A stretch of DNA of 64,000 nucleotides from the NCBI GenBank assembly GCA_910575695.1, contig CAJTGJ010000020.1, positions 1 to 64,000 of the forward strand. The letters are read 5' to 3'. Below, in pieces: positions 22,229 to 31,087 of the stretch. The position numbers and the translations under genes were made by a program. Each line of letters opens with the position of its first letter. Positions within the stretch are counted from its first letter, which is position 1. Source of the stretch: Oscillospiraceae bacterium. Lineage in GTDB: Bacteria; Bacillota; Clostridia; Oscillospirales; Oscillospiraceae. The notes below the pieces were generated by a model that saw nothing but the letters and a program-made list of their open reading frames with translations, searched no databases and was not told the DNA's origin.

Positions 22229-25051
22229 ATGTCAGAGACAAACCGCAGCAGTTATGATCCCGGCTACCGCGAGCCCCAGCGCGGCGGGCAGGACACGCCC
22301 CAGCCCAAGAAGCGGAAGAAACGCCGCCGTCCGCTGATCTTGACCATCATCATCCGGTTTTTCCAGCTCATCGGGACGCTGATCCTCATCGGCGTGATCA
22401 CCGGAACCTTTATGATCTGCTATGCCGCCGTTTACGTCAAGACGGTGGTCATGCCCCAGACGTATCTGGACCTGGACGAGTACACGCTCAGCGAAAATTC
22501 CGTCATCTACTATGAGAACAAGGCCACGGGCCAGTGGGAGGAGCTCCAGACCCTGGTGGGCGACGAGAACCGGGAGCTGGTGAAGTACACCGACATCCCC
22601 CAGGACCTGATCAACGCCTTCGTGGCCATTGAGGACAAGCGGTTCTGGACCCACAACGGCGTGGACTGGAAGCGCACCGCCGCGGGCCTGGTCTATATGT
22701 TCACCGGGCACAGCATCCAGGGCGGCTCCACCATCGACCAGCAGCTGATTAAGAACCTGACCCTCAATGACGAGGTGACGGTCACCCGGAAGATCCTGGA
22801 GATTTTCAAGGCGCTGGAGCTGGAGAAGAACTACAAAAAAGAGCAGATACTCACCGTTTATCTGAACTACATTTACATGGGGAACCGGTGCTACGGCGTG
22901 CAGGCCGCGGCGCAGTATTACTTCGGCAAGGACGTATGGGACCTGAATCTGGCCGAGTGCGCCAGCCTGGCGGGCATCACCAACAACCCGTCGCTGTACG
23001 CCCCCTACGGCAATGTGGAGACGGTACGCTACAAATGCCAGAATCCGGGGTGCCAGGACCCGTACTCCAGCGAAAAGGAAACGGTGTGCGGCTCCTGCGG
23101 GGCCATCGACTCCTTTGACGACGGCACGGTATGGACCAACCGGGAGTGGAACAAGGCCCGGCAGGAGACTATCCTCAAGGAGATGGCCAAGGTGGACGAG
23201 CAGGTGAGGCCCGTGCCCTACATCACCGAGGCGGAGCGGGACGCCGCCATCGCCACCCCTCTGGTGTTCTCCCGGGACATCCCGGCCAGCACGGAGGAGC
23301 CGGAGGACCCGGAAGGCCAGGAGGAGAAGAAGTCCACCGTCCGCTATTCCTGGTATGTGGAGACGGTGATCGACGACACCATCAAGGCGCTGATGGACGC
23401 CAGGCAGATCAACCGTAAGACGGCCACCAAGCTGGTCTACAACGGCGGCCTGTCCATCTACTGCTCCTACGACCCGGAGATTCAGAACGCGGTGGACACG
23501 GTGTACAACAACCGGGCCAACCTGGACCAGGTGTCCTCCCGCACCGGACAGCGGCTGATGTCGGCCATCAGCGTGGTGGACAACTCCAGCGGCTTCGTGG
23601 TGGCCATCGGCAACACCATGGAAAAGACGGTGGACCGGGGGCTGAACCCGGCGGTCCACACCGCCAAGCAGCCCGGCTCGTCCATCAAGCCCCTGTCGGT
23701 CTACTCCCCCGCCATTGAGATGGGGCTGATTACCCCCGCCTCGGTGGTGGACGACAACCCCATGCTGCTCAACGGCAAGGCGTGGCCCATCAACGTGTCG
23801 CCGGTGTGGGGCGGTTTGACCACGGTAATGGACGGCGTCACCAAGTCGCTCAACACCATCGCGGTGCGGGTGCTGGACATGGTGACGCCCCAGGCGGCGT
23901 ATAACTTCATGGTGGAGAAGTACGGCATCACCACGCTGGTGTCCGAGGTGGAACTGAGCGACGGCTCCATCATGTCGGACATCGCCCGGAGTCCGCTGTC
24001 CATGGGCGGCCTCACCTACGGCCTGACCAGCTATGAGGCGGCGGCGGCGTTTGCCACATTCCCCCGCAACGGAGCGTTCACCCCGGCCACCACCATCGTG
24101 GAGATCCGGGATTCCGCCGACAGGACCATCATTGACAACCGGGAGAGCACAGAATATGTGATTCAGGCCCGGACGGCCTACTATATTAACTCCATGCTGT
24201 CCAACGCCGTGACCTCCAGCTACGGCACCGCCGGCGGCGCCCGGATCTCCGGCCAGACCGTGGCGGGCAAGACGGGTACCACCAACAACCTGTATAACCT
24301 GTGGTTCTGCGGCTATACGAACTATTACACCGCCGCGGTGTGGACAGGCTATGAGTTTGACGAGCAGATCAATAACAATTACTACAACCCGTCCATCACC
24401 CTGTGGCAGAAGGTGATGGCCATCGTCCACGAGGGCAGGGAAAACTCGCCTTTCAATGTGCCCAGCGATTTGCACACCTATCAGATCTGCCAGGACTGCG
24501 GCAATCTGGCGGTGGGGGCCTGCTCCAACGACGTTCGGGGGAGCAGGGTGCAGTCCTTCCAGCTGCTGGCCAGCGACGCGCCCGCGGCGTACTGCACCTG
24601 CCACGTACCCGTGCAGGTGTGCATCGACAGCCCCATCCTGAAAGCGGACGGCACACCCAGCGGCTACTATCACAAGGCAGGGGAGTTCTGTCCGGCGGAG
24701 AGCGTCAAAACGGTAACGCTGGTGAATTATGAGCGTGAGCTTGCCGCGCCGTCGGTGTCGGTGGGAGACCAGATGGCGCTGCTGAGCAGCTACGAGAGGC
24801 TGGGCGGCGGCGCCTGCCGGGTCCACACCGAGCAGCCCATTGAATCGGAGGAGCCTGGCGAATCGGAGGAGCCCACCGAGTCGCCAGAGCCGGATGTATC
24901 CGACCCGCCGCCCACGGAGTCGATTTTCGTGGAGCCGCCCCCTGTGGAAACCACCCCGCCGCCGGTGGAGCCTACGGTGGAGCCCACCGTGGAGCCGCCT
25001 ACCGAGCCGCCCGTCATCCCGGCAGGGGACCCGAACCAAAACTTCCCATAA
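22229..25051 (+). CDS. Class A penicillin-binding protein (PBP1) with zinc-ribbon insert
   Basis: 940 residues. A basic cytosolic start, one membrane helix (about 38-62), then the transglycosylase (EDKRFWTHNGVDWKRTA with the catalytic Glu; GGSTIDQQLIKN; KKEQILTVYLNYIYMG) and the transpeptidase: SSIK (about 489), SLN (about 539), KTGT (about 681). It polymerises and crosslinks peptidoglycan. Between the two, at about 268-300, is an insert with four Cys (KCQNPGC, VCGSCG), like a zinc ribbon. A Cys-rich stretch (CQDCGNLAVGAC, CTCH) and a long Pro/Glu tail end the protein. Single gene with its own promoter and terminator. Confidence 0.93.
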   Translation: MSETNRSSYDPGYREPQRGGQDTPQPKKRKKRRRPLILTIIIRFFQLIGTLILIGVITGTFMICYAAVYVKTVVMPQTYLDLDEYTLSENSVIYYENKATGQWEELQTLVGDENRELVKYTDIPQDLINAFVAIEDKRFWTHNGVDWKRTAAGLVYMFTGHSIQGGSTIDQQLIKNLTLNDEVTVTRKILEIFKALELEKNYKKEQILTVYLNYIYMGNRCYGVQAAAQYYFGKDVWDLNLAECASLAGITNNPSLYAPYGNVETVRYKCQNPGCQDPYSSEKETVCGSCGAIDSFDDGTVWTNREWNKARQETILKEMAKVDEQVRPVPYITEAERDAAIATPLVFSRDIPASTEEPEDPEGQEEKKSTVRYSWYVETVIDDTIKALMDARQINRKTATKLVYNGGLSIYCSYDPEIQNAVDTVYNNRANLDQVSSRTGQRLMSAISVVDNSSGFVVAIGNTMEKTVDRGLNPAVHTAKQPGSSIKPLSVYSPAIEMGLITPASVVDDNPMLLNGKAWPINVSPVWGGLTTVMDGVTKSLNTIAVRVLDMVTPQAAYNFMVEKYGITTLVSEVELSDGSIMSDIARSPLSMGGLTYGLTSYEAAAAFATFPRNGAFTPATTIVEIRDSADRTIIDNRESTEYVIQARTAYYINSMLSNAVTSSYGTAGGARISGQTVAGKTGTTNNLYNLWFCGYTNYYTAAVWTGYEFDEQINNNYYNPSITLWQKVMAIVHEGRENSPFNVPSDLHTYQICQDCGNLAVGACSNDVRGSRVQSFQLLASDAPAAYCTCHVPVQVCIDSPILKADGTPSGYYHKAGEFCPAESVKTVTLVNYERELAAPSVSVGDQMALLSSYERLGGGACRVHTEQPIESEEPGESEEPTESPEPDVSDPPPTESIFVEPPPVETTPPPVEPTVEPTVEPPTEPPVIPAGDPNQNFP

Positions 25052-25062
25052 CAGGATACGGC

Positions 25063-25097
25063 GCCCGCAGGATTGTCCTGCGGGCGTCCTTTTTTTG
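25063..25097 (+). terminator. Terminator of the PBP gene
   Basis: GCCCGCAGGA pairs with TCCTGCGGGC around a short loop, followed by seven T residues. Confidence 0.9.
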
Positions 25098-25173
25098 CTC
25101 TGGTCCATTCATTGTGCCAAAGAATGCGGGCGGGAGGGCGGAAGGTTTGGCAAAAAAACAGGAAGGTTTGGAA

Positions 25174-25202
25174 TTGCACATCGTCCGCGTCTGTGGTACA
25201 AT
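25174..25202 (+). promoter_or_regulatory. Promoter of the ACT-domain gene
   Basis: TTGCAC (25174-25179), 17 bp, TACAAT (25197-25202), 64 bases before the ATG. Confidence 0.7.
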
Positions 25203-25266
25203 AGACCACACTGGAAAGACAGGCGGGGGGTTGCCGCCTGGACCTGGGATAAGAGGTGAACGCCGG

Positions 25267-25713
25267 ATGGAGCAGGGGAGCAGTCCCAGATATTTTATCG
25301 TGGAATCCTCCGTACTGCCGGAGATTTATTTGAAGGTGGCCGAGGCCAAGCGGCTGCTGGAGACGGGAGAGGAGCAGACGGTGAACGCCGCCACCCGTCG
25401 GGCGGACATCAGCCGCAGCGCGTTTTACAAGTACAAGGATGCCATCCGTCCCTTCCAGGATATGCTCCATGGGCGGATCGTCACCATACAGATCCTCCTG
25501 CGCAACCAGCCGGGGGCGCTGTCCGGGGTGCTGAACCTGCTGGCGGACCGGGGCGGCAACGTGCTCACCATCAACCAGGCCATCCCCGGCGGGGGCGCGG
25601 CGGCGGTGACGGTGGGCCTGGAAACCAGCGGGCTGTCCGCTGGTCTGGAGGAGCTGTTGTCGGTACTGCGCGCCCGGGCCGAAGTGATCCGCTGTGAGGT
25701 GCTGGCCGGATAG
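25267..25713 (+). CDS. pheB: ACT-domain protein, UPF0735/PheB type
   Basis: 148 residues from the ATG at 25267 (AGAGGTGAA upstream). The N-terminal 75 residues are a helix-turn-helix-like segment (LETGEEQTVNAATRRADISRSAFYKYKD), followed by an ACT domain (VTIQILLRNQPGALSGVLNLLADRGGNVLTINQAIP). The ACT fold binds an amino acid. In Firmicutes this gene usually precedes hom, as here, which suggests an amino-acid-sensing role in the aspartate pathway. Direct function is not established. Confidence 0.85.
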   Translation: MEQGSSPRYFIVESSVLPEIYLKVAEAKRLLETGEEQTVNAATRRADISRSAFYKYKDAIRPFQDMLHGRIVTIQILLRNQPGALSGVLNLLADRGGNVLTINQAIPGGGAAAVTVGLETSGLSAGLEELLSVLRARAEVIRCEVLAG

Positions 25714-25866
25714 TTCCGTGTTCTCGAGAGAACAAGAGCGTTCAGCTCGTTTCTGCCGGCGGCGGAGGCTGGAAAGTTTTTTGCTTGATGACAGTTATTG
25801 TGCTGTTTGGTAAGTTTTTTTACGGAAGCGATTGTGAACAGCAAAAAAGGTTTTATGTAGGAAGGA

Positions 25867-27093
25867 ATGACTGCGGTAATGGTAAACGTAGCGATTTTGG
25901 GCTTTGGCACTGTTGGTTCCGGCGTGGCCGAGGTGCTCACCGGGCACGAGAACAGCATTGCCCGCAAGGCGGATGGGCTGATCCGGCTGAAATATATCCT
26001 GGATGTGCGGGATTTCCCCGACAGCCCCTTTGCGGGCAAATTTGTCAAGGATTTTGCGGTGATCGAGAACGACCCCGAGGTGGATATCGTGGTGGAGACC
26101 ATCGGCGGGGCCAAGGCGGCGCTGGACTTCACCCGGCGGGCGCTGGAGGCGGGCAAGAGCGTGGTCACCTCCAACAAGGAGCTGGTGGCCTCCCACGGCT
26201 ATGAGCTGACTCAGCTGGCCAGGGAAAAGGGCGTGTGCTATCTCTTTGAGGCCAGCGTGGGGGGCGGCATTCCCATCATACGGCCGCTGAGCCAGTGCCT
26301 TGCCGCCAATGAGATTTTGGAGATCTACGGCATTTTGAACGGCACCACCAACTATATCCTCACCCGGATGATCCGGACGGGGCTGACCTTCGATGCGGCA
26401 TTGCAGGAGGCCCAGGACAACGGCTATGCGGAGCGGGACCCCTCCGCCGACGTGGAGGGCCACGATGCCTGCCGGAAGATCTGCATTCTGGCCGCCATCG
26501 CGTTCGGGCGGCACATCTACCCCGAGCAGGTGCCTACCCAGGGCATCACTGGGGTGACGCTGGCGGATGTGGACTACGCCGAGAGCGCGGGCAAGAAGAT
26601 CAAGCTGCTGGGCCGGGCCATCCGCCGGGAGGACGGCAGGGTGTGCGCTTACGTGGCCCCTCATCTGGTGGACCAGTCCAACCCGCTGGCCGGGGTGGAG
26701 GACGTGTTCAACGGCATCTCCGTACGGGGGGACGCCATCGGCGACGTGATGTTCTATGGCCGGGGGGCGGGCAAGCTGCCCACCGCCTCCGCCGTGGTGG
26801 CGGACGTCATCGACGTGGCCCGGAACATGGGCAGCCGGAAGGCCCTGTCTTGGGAGCCGGGGGGCGAAGACACCGCCTGCGGCACGGATGATCTGGCCAG
26901 CCGCTGGTATGTTCGGGCCAAGGCGTCTGTGGACGGCCTGCGGGCGGCTCTGCCGGACTGCAAGCTTTTGGCCCGGCGGGAGAGCGGCGGGGAGGAATCC
27001 GCCTGCATCACCGCCCAGGAGCTGACGCGGGCAGAGCTGGAGGAAAAGCTGGCGGGGCTGGAACAGCACTCTCTGATCCGGGTGCTGGACTGA
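25867..27093 (+). CDS. hom: Homoserine dehydrogenase
   Basis: 408 residues. It reduces aspartate semialdehyde to homoserine for threonine and methionine. Rossmann motif VAILGFGTVGSGV, then TSNKELVASHG, EASVGGGIPIIRPL, and the catalytic block GTTNYILT..........AL..AQ.NGYAERDPSADVEGHDACRKI with the key Lys/Asp. The C-terminal about 80 residues (SRWYVRAKASVDGLRAAL) are a degenerate ACT domain shorter than the usual. Start: ATG 25867 has AGGAAGGA directly before it; ATG 25879 is an alternative. lysC follows after 61 bases. Confidence 0.93.
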   Translation: MTAVMVNVAILGFGTVGSGVAEVLTGHENSIARKADGLIRLKYILDVRDFPDSPFAGKFVKDFAVIENDPEVDIVVETIGGAKAALDFTRRALEAGKSVVTSNKELVASHGYELTQLAREKGVCYLFEASVGGGIPIIRPLSQCLAANEILEIYGILNGTTNYILTRMIRTGLTFDAALQEAQDNGYAERDPSADVEGHDACRKICILAAIAFGRHIYPEQVPTQGITGVTLADVDYAESAGKKIKLLGRAIRREDGRVCAYVAPHLVDQSNPLAGVEDVFNGISVRGDAIGDVMFYGRGAGKLPTASAVVADVIDVARNMGSRKALSWEPGGEDTACGTDDLASRWYVRAKASVDGLRAALPDCKLLARRESGGEESACITAQELTRAELEEKLAGLEQHSLIRVLD

Positions 27094-27154
27094 GGGCAAG
27101 CCGGAGCTTTGCGGCATAAAATGGAGCGTTACAGAAATCTCCATGAGAGGATGA

Positions 27155-28390
27155 ATGGAACTTATGGCACTTATCGTACAAAAATTCGGCGGGTCCTCTG
27201 TTGCGGACGCGGATAAGATCCGCAACGTGGCCCGCATCATCACTGATACGTATCAGAGGGGAAACAGCGTGGTGGCGGTGCTGTCCGCCCAGGGCGATAC
27301 CACCGACGACCTGATCGAGAAGGCAGCGGAGATCAACCCCAATGCCTCCAAACGGGAGCTGGATATGCTGCTGTCCACCGGGGAGCAGATCTCCTGTTCC
27401 CTGTGCGCCATGGCCATCGAGGCCATGGGCTTCCCGGTGGTGTCTCTGACGGGGTGGCAGGCGGGGTTCCGCACCAACTCCGGCTACGGCAACGCCCGCA
27501 TCAAGCGGGTGCAGGGGGAGCGCATCCGGGCGGAGCTGGACAAGCGGCGCATCGTCATCGTCACCGGCTTCCAGGGTCTGAACAAGTATGACGATATCAC
27601 CACCCTGGGCCGGGGCGGCTCGGACACGTCGGCGGTGGCCATCGCCGCGTCGCTGAACGCCGACCTGTGCCAGATCTTCACCGACGTGGACGGCGTGTAC
27701 ACCGCCGACCCCCGCCTGGTGCCCACCGCCCACAAGCTGGACGAGATCACCTATGATGAGATGCTGGAGCTGGCGACGCTGGGCGCCCAGGTGCTCCACA
27801 ACCGCTCGGTGGAAATGGCCAAGCGGTACGGCGTGAACCTGGAGGTGCTGTCCAGCTTCTCCGGCAAGCCGGGTACGAAAGTTAAGGAGGTTGTCAAGAC
27901 CATGGAAAAATCCTATATCAGCGGCATCGCCAAAGAGAAAAATGTGGCCCGCCTGGCCCTGGTTGGCCTGGAGGATACCCCGGGCATCGCCTTCAAGATC
28001 TTCTCCCTGCTGGCCAGGAACAAGGTGAACGTGGACATCATCCTTCAGTCCATCGGCCGCAGCGACACCAAGGACATCAGCTTCACCGTGGGAAAGGGCG
28101 ACATGGAGCTGGCCCGGCAGCTGCTGGAGGACAATCGGGACCGCATCCACTTCGACCACATCGACGTGTCGGACAACATCGCCAAGGTGTCTATTGTGGG
28201 CGCGGGCATGATCAACAATCCAGGTGTGGCCGCCGCCATGTTTGAGGCGCTGTTCAACGCGGGCATCAACATCAACATGATTTCCACCAGCGAGATCAAG
28301 GTATCGGTGCTGGTGCATATCAGCGACGCCGACCGGGCGGTGCAGGTGATCCACAACCGGTTCTATGACGAGTTCAACGGCGCGCAATAA
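27155..28390 (+). CDS. lysC: Aspartokinase, alpha subunit
   Basis: 411 residues. It phosphorylates aspartate, the first step toward lysine, threonine and methionine. Kinase part: VQKFGGSSVADADKI (N terminus), NSGYGNARI, FQGLNKYDDITTLGRGGSDTSA, DVDGVYTADPR. Tandem ACT domains occupy about 262-411 (LEDTPGIAFKIFSLLARNKVNVDIILQ and VGAGMINNPGVAAAMFEALFNAGININMIS). This is the B. subtilis lysC size and layout, in which ACT pairs bind lysine or threonine for feedback. A second start inside gives a free beta subunit. Confidence 0.95.
   Translation: MELMALIVQKFGGSSVADADKIRNVARIITDTYQRGNSVVAVLSAQGDTTDDLIEKAAEINPNASKRELDMLLSTGEQISCSLCAMAIEAMGFPVVSLTGWQAGFRTNSGYGNARIKRVQGERIRAELDKRRIVIVTGFQGLNKYDDITTLGRGGSDTSAVAIAASLNADLCQIFTDVDGVYTADPRLVPTAHKLDEITYDEMLELATLGAQVLHNRSVEMAKRYGVNLEVLSSFSGKPGTKVKEVVKTMEKSYISGIAKEKNVARLALVGLEDTPGIAFKIFSLLARNKVNVDIILQSIGRSDTKDISFTVGKGDMELARQLLEDNRDRIHFDHIDVSDNIAKVSIVGAGMINNPGVAAAMFEALFNAGININMISTSEIKVSVLVHISDADRAVQVIHNRFYDEFNGAQ
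27902..28390 (+). CDS. Aspartokinase beta subunit, internal start within lysC
   Basis: AAGGAGG at 27884-27890 precedes an in-frame ATG at 27902 (codon 250), which yields 162 residues, MEKSYISGIAKEKN..., that is, the two ACT domains. B. subtilis aspartokinase II beta is made from an internal start at almost the same codon and assembles with alpha. The spacing (11) is long but the ribosome site is strong. Confidence 0.75.
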   Translation: MEKSYISGIAKEKNVARLALVGLEDTPGIAFKIFSLLARNKVNVDIILQSIGRSDTKDISFTVGKGDMELARQLLEDNRDRIHFDHIDVSDNIAKVSIVGAGMINNPGVAAAMFEALFNAGININMISTSEIKVSVLVHISDADRAVQVIHNRFYDEFNGAQ

Positions 28391-28399
28391 ATGCAACAG

Positions 28400-28427
28400 A
28401 CAGACCGGGCCAAAGGGTCCGGTCTGT
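28400..28427 (+). terminator. Terminator of the hom-lysC unit
   Basis: ACAGACCGG and CCGGTCTGT arms with a GCCAAAGGGT loop, followed by TTTATG. Confidence 0.75.
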
Positions 28428-28522
28428 TTATGCTTTGGTGGGCAGGCGGCTGTGTTTCATTCCTTAAGGGAAAGCCTTCGTCTGATATTTGGGAATCACT
28501 ACAAACTCTTTGAACTTCAGTA

Positions 28523-28551
28523 TTGAAAATAAGTCGCTGATGATGTATAAT
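28523..28551 (+). promoter_or_regulatory. Promoter of the ABC importer operon
   Basis: TTGAAA (28523-28528), 17 bp, perfect TATAAT (28546-28551). The leader to the first ATG is about 155 bases; it holds a strong AGGAAGGAGG at 28561-28570 with a TTG at 28574 opening a 20-codon frame, perhaps chance. Confidence 0.75.
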
Positions 28552-28713
28552 TCAAGAAACAGGAAGGAGGCTGTTGTCAAAACGGAGTTGCTCCCTGCAA
28601 TTCTGGCGGCCCCGGTTTAGGCAGGACACCGTTTAAAAATGCTGCATGGCGGGAAATGCCCCGGCCAGACCGCTGCTTGAGGATATGAATGAATCTGAAA
28701 AGCGAGGTATACT

Positions 28714-30090
28714 ATGGAAATGAAAAAGAAACGAATCATCTCCGGCATACTGTCGGCCTTGCTCGCGTTTTCCCTTGGGGGATGCCGGGCCGACGTCCCA
28801 GACACGTCGGAAAGCCCCAATAGCCCGGGCCCCAGTCCATCGCCTCCCGTACAGGAAAGCTTTCCCATCCCGGAAAATTACCCTGAATACACCGGCCAGT
28901 GGCAGGCTTCAGAGGAGCCGCTGACCGTTTATATTGATGGCATTGATAGTGTGATGGTGAACCAGCTGCCTTTGGAGAACCTTGAGGATGTTGTGTCGTA
29001 TCTGGCGGGCCAGGACGTGAACATCGAATGGGTTGGCCTGCCCAAGGACAAGAGCGAAGCCGAGGCCACGCTCAGCAGGCTGCGCACAGAGCTGATCGCG
29101 GGCAAAGGGCCGGACCTGTTTCTGGCGTCCTGCCCAAGCCCATTTACGTATATCTTTGATGAGTATGCTTCCGGCTTTTTCCCGAATCCCGAAAAAACCA
29201 TGAAGATGGATGTCTTCCTGCCCCTGGACGGCCTGCTGGAAAATGCCCAGTACATGAAGGCGGACAGCCTGACCAAACCAATTCTGAATGCGGGCAGAAC
29301 CCAGTCGGGGCAGGTTATCCTGCCCCTTAGCTATACCTATTATGCCATGGCCTTCAATACGGCGGATTTGCCCGACCCGGACTCCCTGCCCACCAGCTGG
29401 GACGCCCTGGTGGAGGATGACGCGCTGAAATTGGGCGACGCACCGCTGCGCAGCCTGTGCAGCGTTCCCGACCGCCTGACGGACCCTTCCACCGGCGAGC
29501 TCCTGTTCACGGAGGATGAGCTGCTCAAATGGACGACGCAGGCATATTCCGTTGTGGCGCGTTCCAATGGCCAGGAAGCCGGCGGGGCGGAGCCCCAGCT
29601 CCAGGAGGGTGTAGATTCCTTTTTTCTGTCCGGGGCGCAGTCCGGCAAGAAAACCTTTCTCCCCTCCTGGAACCGGAGCGGGGGCGTAACGGCCTTTATT
29701 TGCTCCTTCGCGGGGGTCAACAAAAACACAACCCAGGCCAACAACGCCATGTTCCTGCTGGACGTCCTGTGCAGTGAACAGGTTATCACCGGCAAAGGCT
29801 TTCATGAGGAGCAGGGCGGGGTTACGAAGAACTATGGGTGTCTCGCTTGGCCGGTAGCGGGAATGGACGGGATCCCCATTGACAATGTTAAGGCTGTGGG
29901 CCCGGCGCGCACCCTGGTGGACCAGATGGACAGCCACATCAATGCGGTGCGGTTCTATTCCGATATGGATCATGTATTTGCGGATCTGGCTTGGATTGAA
30001 GGCTATCTCGACCAGGCGCCCAGCGACCTGGACATCCAGACCGCGGTTTCCAACGCGTACGCCGCCCTGGAAATGCTTGCGCTCGAATAG
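28714..30090 (+). CDS. ABC importer substrate-binding lipoprotein
   Basis: 458 residues. A basic N terminus and hydrophobic stretch end in the lipobox SLGGC (Cys about 24), followed by a Pro/Ser linker. The body is a type-1 extracellular binding protein fold (LTVYIDGIDS start, GPDLFLASCP near 130, an ATSW-like LPTSWDALVEDD near 225). Such proteins capture sugars or oligosaccharides outside the cell for the following permeases. The ligand cannot be read from the sequence. A hairpin pair separates it from the permease genes, usual where the binding protein is needed in excess. Confidence 0.85.
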   Translation: MEMKKKRIISGILSALLAFSLGGCRADVPDTSESPNSPGPSPSPPVQESFPIPENYPEYTGQWQASEEPLTVYIDGIDSVMVNQLPLENLEDVVSYLAGQDVNIEWVGLPKDKSEAEATLSRLRTELIAGKGPDLFLASCPSPFTYIFDEYASGFFPNPEKTMKMDVFLPLDGLLENAQYMKADSLTKPILNAGRTQSGQVILPLSYTYYAMAFNTADLPDPDSLPTSWDALVEDDALKLGDAPLRSLCSVPDRLTDPSTGELLFTEDELLKWTTQAYSVVARSNGQEAGGAEPQLQEGVDSFFLSGAQSGKKTFLPSWNRSGGVTAFICSFAGVNKNTTQANNAMFLLDVLCSEQVITGKGFHEEQGGVTKNYGCLAWPVAGMDGIPIDNVKAVGPARTLVDQMDSHINAVRFYSDMDHVFADLAWIEGYLDQAPSDLDIQTAVSNAYAALEMLALE

Positions 30091-30099
30091 ATGCCGTTA

Positions 30100-30158
30100 A
30101 AGCGGGGCGGGAGTGTTTTGGCTCCCGCCCCCGCTTTTGGGGGACGGTCCGCCGTCCC
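30100..30158 (+). terminator. Two hairpins between binding protein and permeases
   Basis: The first pairs 30100-30113 (AAGCGGGGCGGGAG) with 30122-30136 (one bulged C) and is followed by TTTT. The second is GGGACGG-TCC-GCCGTCCC (30141-30158). They probably lower read-through into the permease genes or protect the upstream mRNA. Confidence 0.7.
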
Positions 30159-30238
30159 TAACGACCACCGGATGAAGCCGCGCAAACCGCGTTGCTTCAT
30201 CCGTGTTGGCTGAATACTGTGAAAGGCGGTGATTCCTT

Positions 30239-31087
30239 GTGAACAGACGGTATCGGGAGGCCAGAAAGGGCTGGCTGTTGATCCTTCCGCTAATGATCGG
30301 CTGTATGGTCTTTTATGCCATCTCATTTGGCATGGTCCTTCAATACTCTGTGACCCAAGGGGATGGGGGGATGTCCAATTATCGCGCCCTGCTGGAAAAC
30401 CGGATCTTCAGGCTGGCGTTTTGGAATACCATCCGTTTTCTGTTGGCGGGCCTGCCGCTGATTATGCTGCTGGCCTACGCTGTCGCTCTGGCCTTGAAAA
30501 AATACACTCAAAAATACAATTCCCTGAAGACGGTGCTGATGCTCCCGTATGTTATGCCTGTGGTGGGGACGGTGGTTCTGGTGAAGTTCCTGTTTGCCCA
30601 ATACGGCATCGTCAACCGGGGGCTGTACGCCCTGGGCCTCCCCGTTGCGGATTGGCTCAGTTCCGACAAGGCCTTTTATATTTTTCTGGCGCTGTACCTG
30701 TGGAAAAACACCGGTTATACGGTTATTTTGCTGCTGTCCGGACTGGTCACCATTCCGGAGGACCATTATGCGGCGGCGTCCCTGGACGGCGCGTCCGCGC
30801 TTCAGCAGTTCCGTTGTATTACGGTGCCGCAAATGTGGCGGCCGGTGTTTTTTGCCGTGGTATTCTCCCTCATCAACGCCTTCAAAAGCTTTCGGGAGAT
30901 ATTTCTGATCGGCGGCACACACCCCAATTCCAGTGTCTATATGCTTCAGCATTTTATCAACAACAACTTTGAAAATCTGAATTACGGCAGGTTATCGGCG
31001 GCATCGGTTCTGTTGTTTCTGATTCTTACTGCGGCGTTTGCCCTGTTCTACCACTGGGTTAACCGGAAGGAGGCCTATCGGGAATGA
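30239..31087 (+). CDS. ABC sugar-type permease (MalF/UgpA-like)
   Basis: 282 residues with a GTG start. Six membrane helices; the EAA loop reads EDHYAAASLDGASALQQFRCITVPQMWRPV (about 173-202), the contact to the ATPase. It forms the channel with the next permease. The first helix pair is shorter than in MalF, as in UgpA-type members. It overlaps the next gene by four bases. Confidence 0.9.
   Translation: MNRRYREARKGWLLILPLMIGCMVFYAISFGMVLQYSVTQGDGGMSNYRALLENRIFRLAFWNTIRFLLAGLPLIMLLAYAVALALKKYTQKYNSLKTVLMLPYVMPVVGTVVLVKFLFAQYGIVNRGLYALGLPVADWLSSDKAFYIFLALYLWKNTGYTVILLLSGLVTIPEDHYAAASLDGASALQQFRCITVPQMWRPVFFAVVFSLINAFKSFREIFLIGGTHPNSSVYMLQHFINNNFENLNYGRLSAASVLLFLILTAAFALFYHWVNRKEAYRE

Noticed and set aside
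22232-25108. 958-codon frame antisense to the PBP gene
   Set aside because: Same GC-driven mirror effect; composition of His/Arg/Gly/Val and no motif.
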